DNA from: Myxococcales bacterium
Lineage (GTDB): Bacteria; Myxococcota_A; Polyangia; Polyangiales; Polyangiaceae
Assembly: GCA_016706225.1 (NCBI GenBank)
Contig: JADJKB010000002.1
Coordinates: forward strand, 62,001 to 126,000
Direction: 5' to 3'
DNA: 64,000 bases
In this document: one piece after another, positions 62,927 through 64,000 of the stretch
How the letters are laid out: each line of letters opens with the position of its first letter
How positions within the stretch are numbered: the stretch's first letter is position 1
Position numbers and translations under genes: made by a program
Notes under the pieces: generated by a model
The model's input: only the letters and a program-made list of their open reading frames with translations
What the model was told of the DNA's origin: nothing
The model's database searches: none

Positions 62927-63553
62927 ATGGACCCCGAGAAAGATGGCGACCCTACCCCGCAAGGCGAGCTCCCCGACCTCCCGCCGGACGAAATCATCGA
63001 GCTGGCAGAGGCCGCGCGACAGTACGTAATCAGCGCCCTGGGCGTGGAGCTCGACTACTCGCCGGAGACACTCCCGGTCCTCGACCACTACCTCGGGACG
63101 GTCCGCGAGAACGCACGCGACAGGCCCGAGCTCATGGAGCTCGTGACTCGGAGCGCGGGGGCTTACTTCGGCGAGGTGGTGCGCAGGACCATGCCCTGCT
63201 TCTGGTACGCGTCCGAGACCGTGGTTCGCGGCTGGCAGATTTGTTTCGAAGAGATGTACCTCGCCTTCGATCCGATGGCCTTCGCCTGGGATGCGATCTA
63301 CCAGTCGTCGGATCACGACGGTCCGTCATCGGAGCTGGTGCTCGATCGGGAGGACGGCGAGGCGCTCGAGCGCAGGCTCGCCGAGCTGCCGCCGGTGAGC
63401 GAGGACGAATACTGGATGCTAGCTACGCGCTTCGAGGTGATCGAGATCGCCGCCGACCAGCTGAAGGTCGAGCTCAAGCGTGCTGGCCTCGACAAGGTGA
63501 GCTACGGTCCCGCTGACTACTCGGTGGTGGGCCGACCGATCGGCGAGGCGTGA
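62927..63553 (+). CDS. Conserved protein of unknown function
   Basis: About 208 residues from ATG 62927 (GTG 62915 is also open). Acidic N-terminus (DPEKDGDPTPQGELPDLPPD), then a globular alpha/beta part with IIELAEAARQYVISALGV, LVTRSAGAYFGEVVRR, CFWYASETVVRGWQICFEEM and DEYWMLATRFEVIEIAADQL. It has the feel of the DUF6278-type soluble proteins often found near phosphoesterases, but I cannot assign a family. Codirectional downstream space is short; the last gene in the window is read from the opposite strand. Confidence 0.6.
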   Translation: MDPEKDGDPTPQGELPDLPPDEIIELAEAARQYVISALGVELDYSPETLPVLDHYLGTVRENARDRPELMELVTRSAGAYFGEVVRRTMPCFWYASETVVRGWQICFEEMYLAFDPMAFAWDAIYQSSDHDGPSSELVLDREDGEALERRLAELPPVSEDEYWMLATRFEVIEIAADQLKVELKRAGLDKVSYGPADYSVVGRPIGEA

Positions 63554-63561
63554 GGCCTGGC

Positions 63562-64000
63562 TCACGGTGCGGGTGTGCCGGCGTCTTCTGCGCCGACGCT
63601 GATCCGCGCAGGTAGCTGAACGACACGCGCCGGTTCGATGGCCCCGCCCAGAAAGTCACGGAACGACACCGAGTAACGACCGGGCAGCGGCCCGATCAAG
63701 AACTGCTCCGATTTTGGCTGAATCCACGCGACCGGCACGCCATCGAGCAGCACGTAGCGCACCGAGTCCGTGCGGTTGACCGCGAGCAATCCCTCCCCCG
63801 GAGCGTCTTTCTCAACTTCGCCGGCCATGGGTTTGGTGTGGAAGGCCGCCAGCTCGTCCCGCGAAAAGAGCACGCCTGCTGCCTGCGGGGGCAGCTCTCC
63901 GGGGCGGAAGCTAGCGCCCGCGGGCGGCACGAACAGAAAACCAAACGGCAGCTCGGGTTTGCGCAAGATGGCGCCGACGTCGAAGGCGAGCTTCCCGCCT
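63562..64000 (-). CDS. Secreted or periplasmic protein fragment cut by the window edge
   Basis: The frame is open to the window end, so the start is missing. The visible 145 residues (AFDVGAILRKPELPFGFLFV, GELPPQAAGVLFSRDELAAF, NRTDSVRYVLLDGVPVAWIQ, GPLPGRYSVSFRDFLGG) form beta-rich sequence similar to the C-terminal part of PEGA-like or beta-sandwich proteins. It ends in an Ala/Pro/Asp tail. No firm family; convergent with the gene at 62927. Confidence 0.5.
   Translation of the reverse strand, partial: GGKLAFDVGAILRKPELPFGFLFVPPAGASFRPGELPPQAAGVLFSRDELAAFHTKPMAGEVEKDAPGEGLLAVNRTDSVRYVLLDGVPVAWIQPKSEQFLIGPLPGRYSVSFRDFLGGAIEPARVVQLPARISVGAEDAGTPAP

Overview
The window reads as chromosomal DNA from a high-GC myxobacterium (Myxococcota, most likely order Polyangiales). 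Support: very high GC with strong G/C third-position bias; many secreted Cys-rich lipoproteins with Gly/Ser linkers; a MYXO-CTERM-like C-terminus (19190-20023); a protein resembling the myxobacterial DUF2378/TIGR02265 family (24843-25541); a paralogous helix-turn-helix family; and dnaN-recF-gyrB without dnaA beside them. No tRNA, rRNA or CRISPR array was seen. One RNA gene is clear: the signal recognition particle RNA near 55394-55478.

Layout. 1-20 kb is mostly housekeeping: comEC (cut by the left edge), a Gly-rich lipoprotein and an outer-membrane protein, a BtuF-like binding protein overlapping tlyA, a CPBP protease with a UbiA prenyltransferase, an aminotransferase-ligA-FAH hydrolase run, GNAT/PfpI/AKR genes, a SUMF1-like protein, cinA-thpR and clpB. 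20-37 kb is an accessory region full of decayed and chimeric genes: an N-terminally truncated Rpn nuclease fused onto a lipoprotein gene, a protease-domain tail joined to a helix-turn-helix fragment, an IS91-type transposase remnant, a frameshifted HerA-like ATPase, an orphan sigma-54 activator fragment and several lipoproteins. Inside it sit intact genes: a three-gene set (DUF2378-like, a TPP enzyme, and a citrate-synthase-like protein lacking catalytic residues), a histidine kinase without the usual H-box, and an S8 protease with a Cys-rich lipoprotein partner.

38-45 kb holds the replication block gyrB-recF-dnaN. dnaN is interrupted by a one-base indel. Beyond it lies a 450-bp intergenic stretch with one perfect and several near-consensus DnaA boxes, a good oriC candidate. 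45-64 kb is again core: zinc-ribbon and CcmF cytochrome-maturation genes, pyrH, a SurA/PpiC-like isomerase overlapping a KamA-family radical SAM gene, an acyl-CoA carboxylase beta subunit, SRP RNA, a folE-SDR pair, a MerR regulator, an MlaE permease operon, rhomboid, cysS and a metallophosphoesterase. The gene at the right edge is cut.

Main points for a second look: the TPP enzyme plus catalytically degenerate citrate-synthase-like pair; the oriC candidate; a MITE-like inverted-repeat element at 4704-4863 whose end recurs at 51396 and supplies stop codons; and three independent indel frameshifts (dnaN, a secreted protein, a HerA-like ATPase) that need read-level verification.
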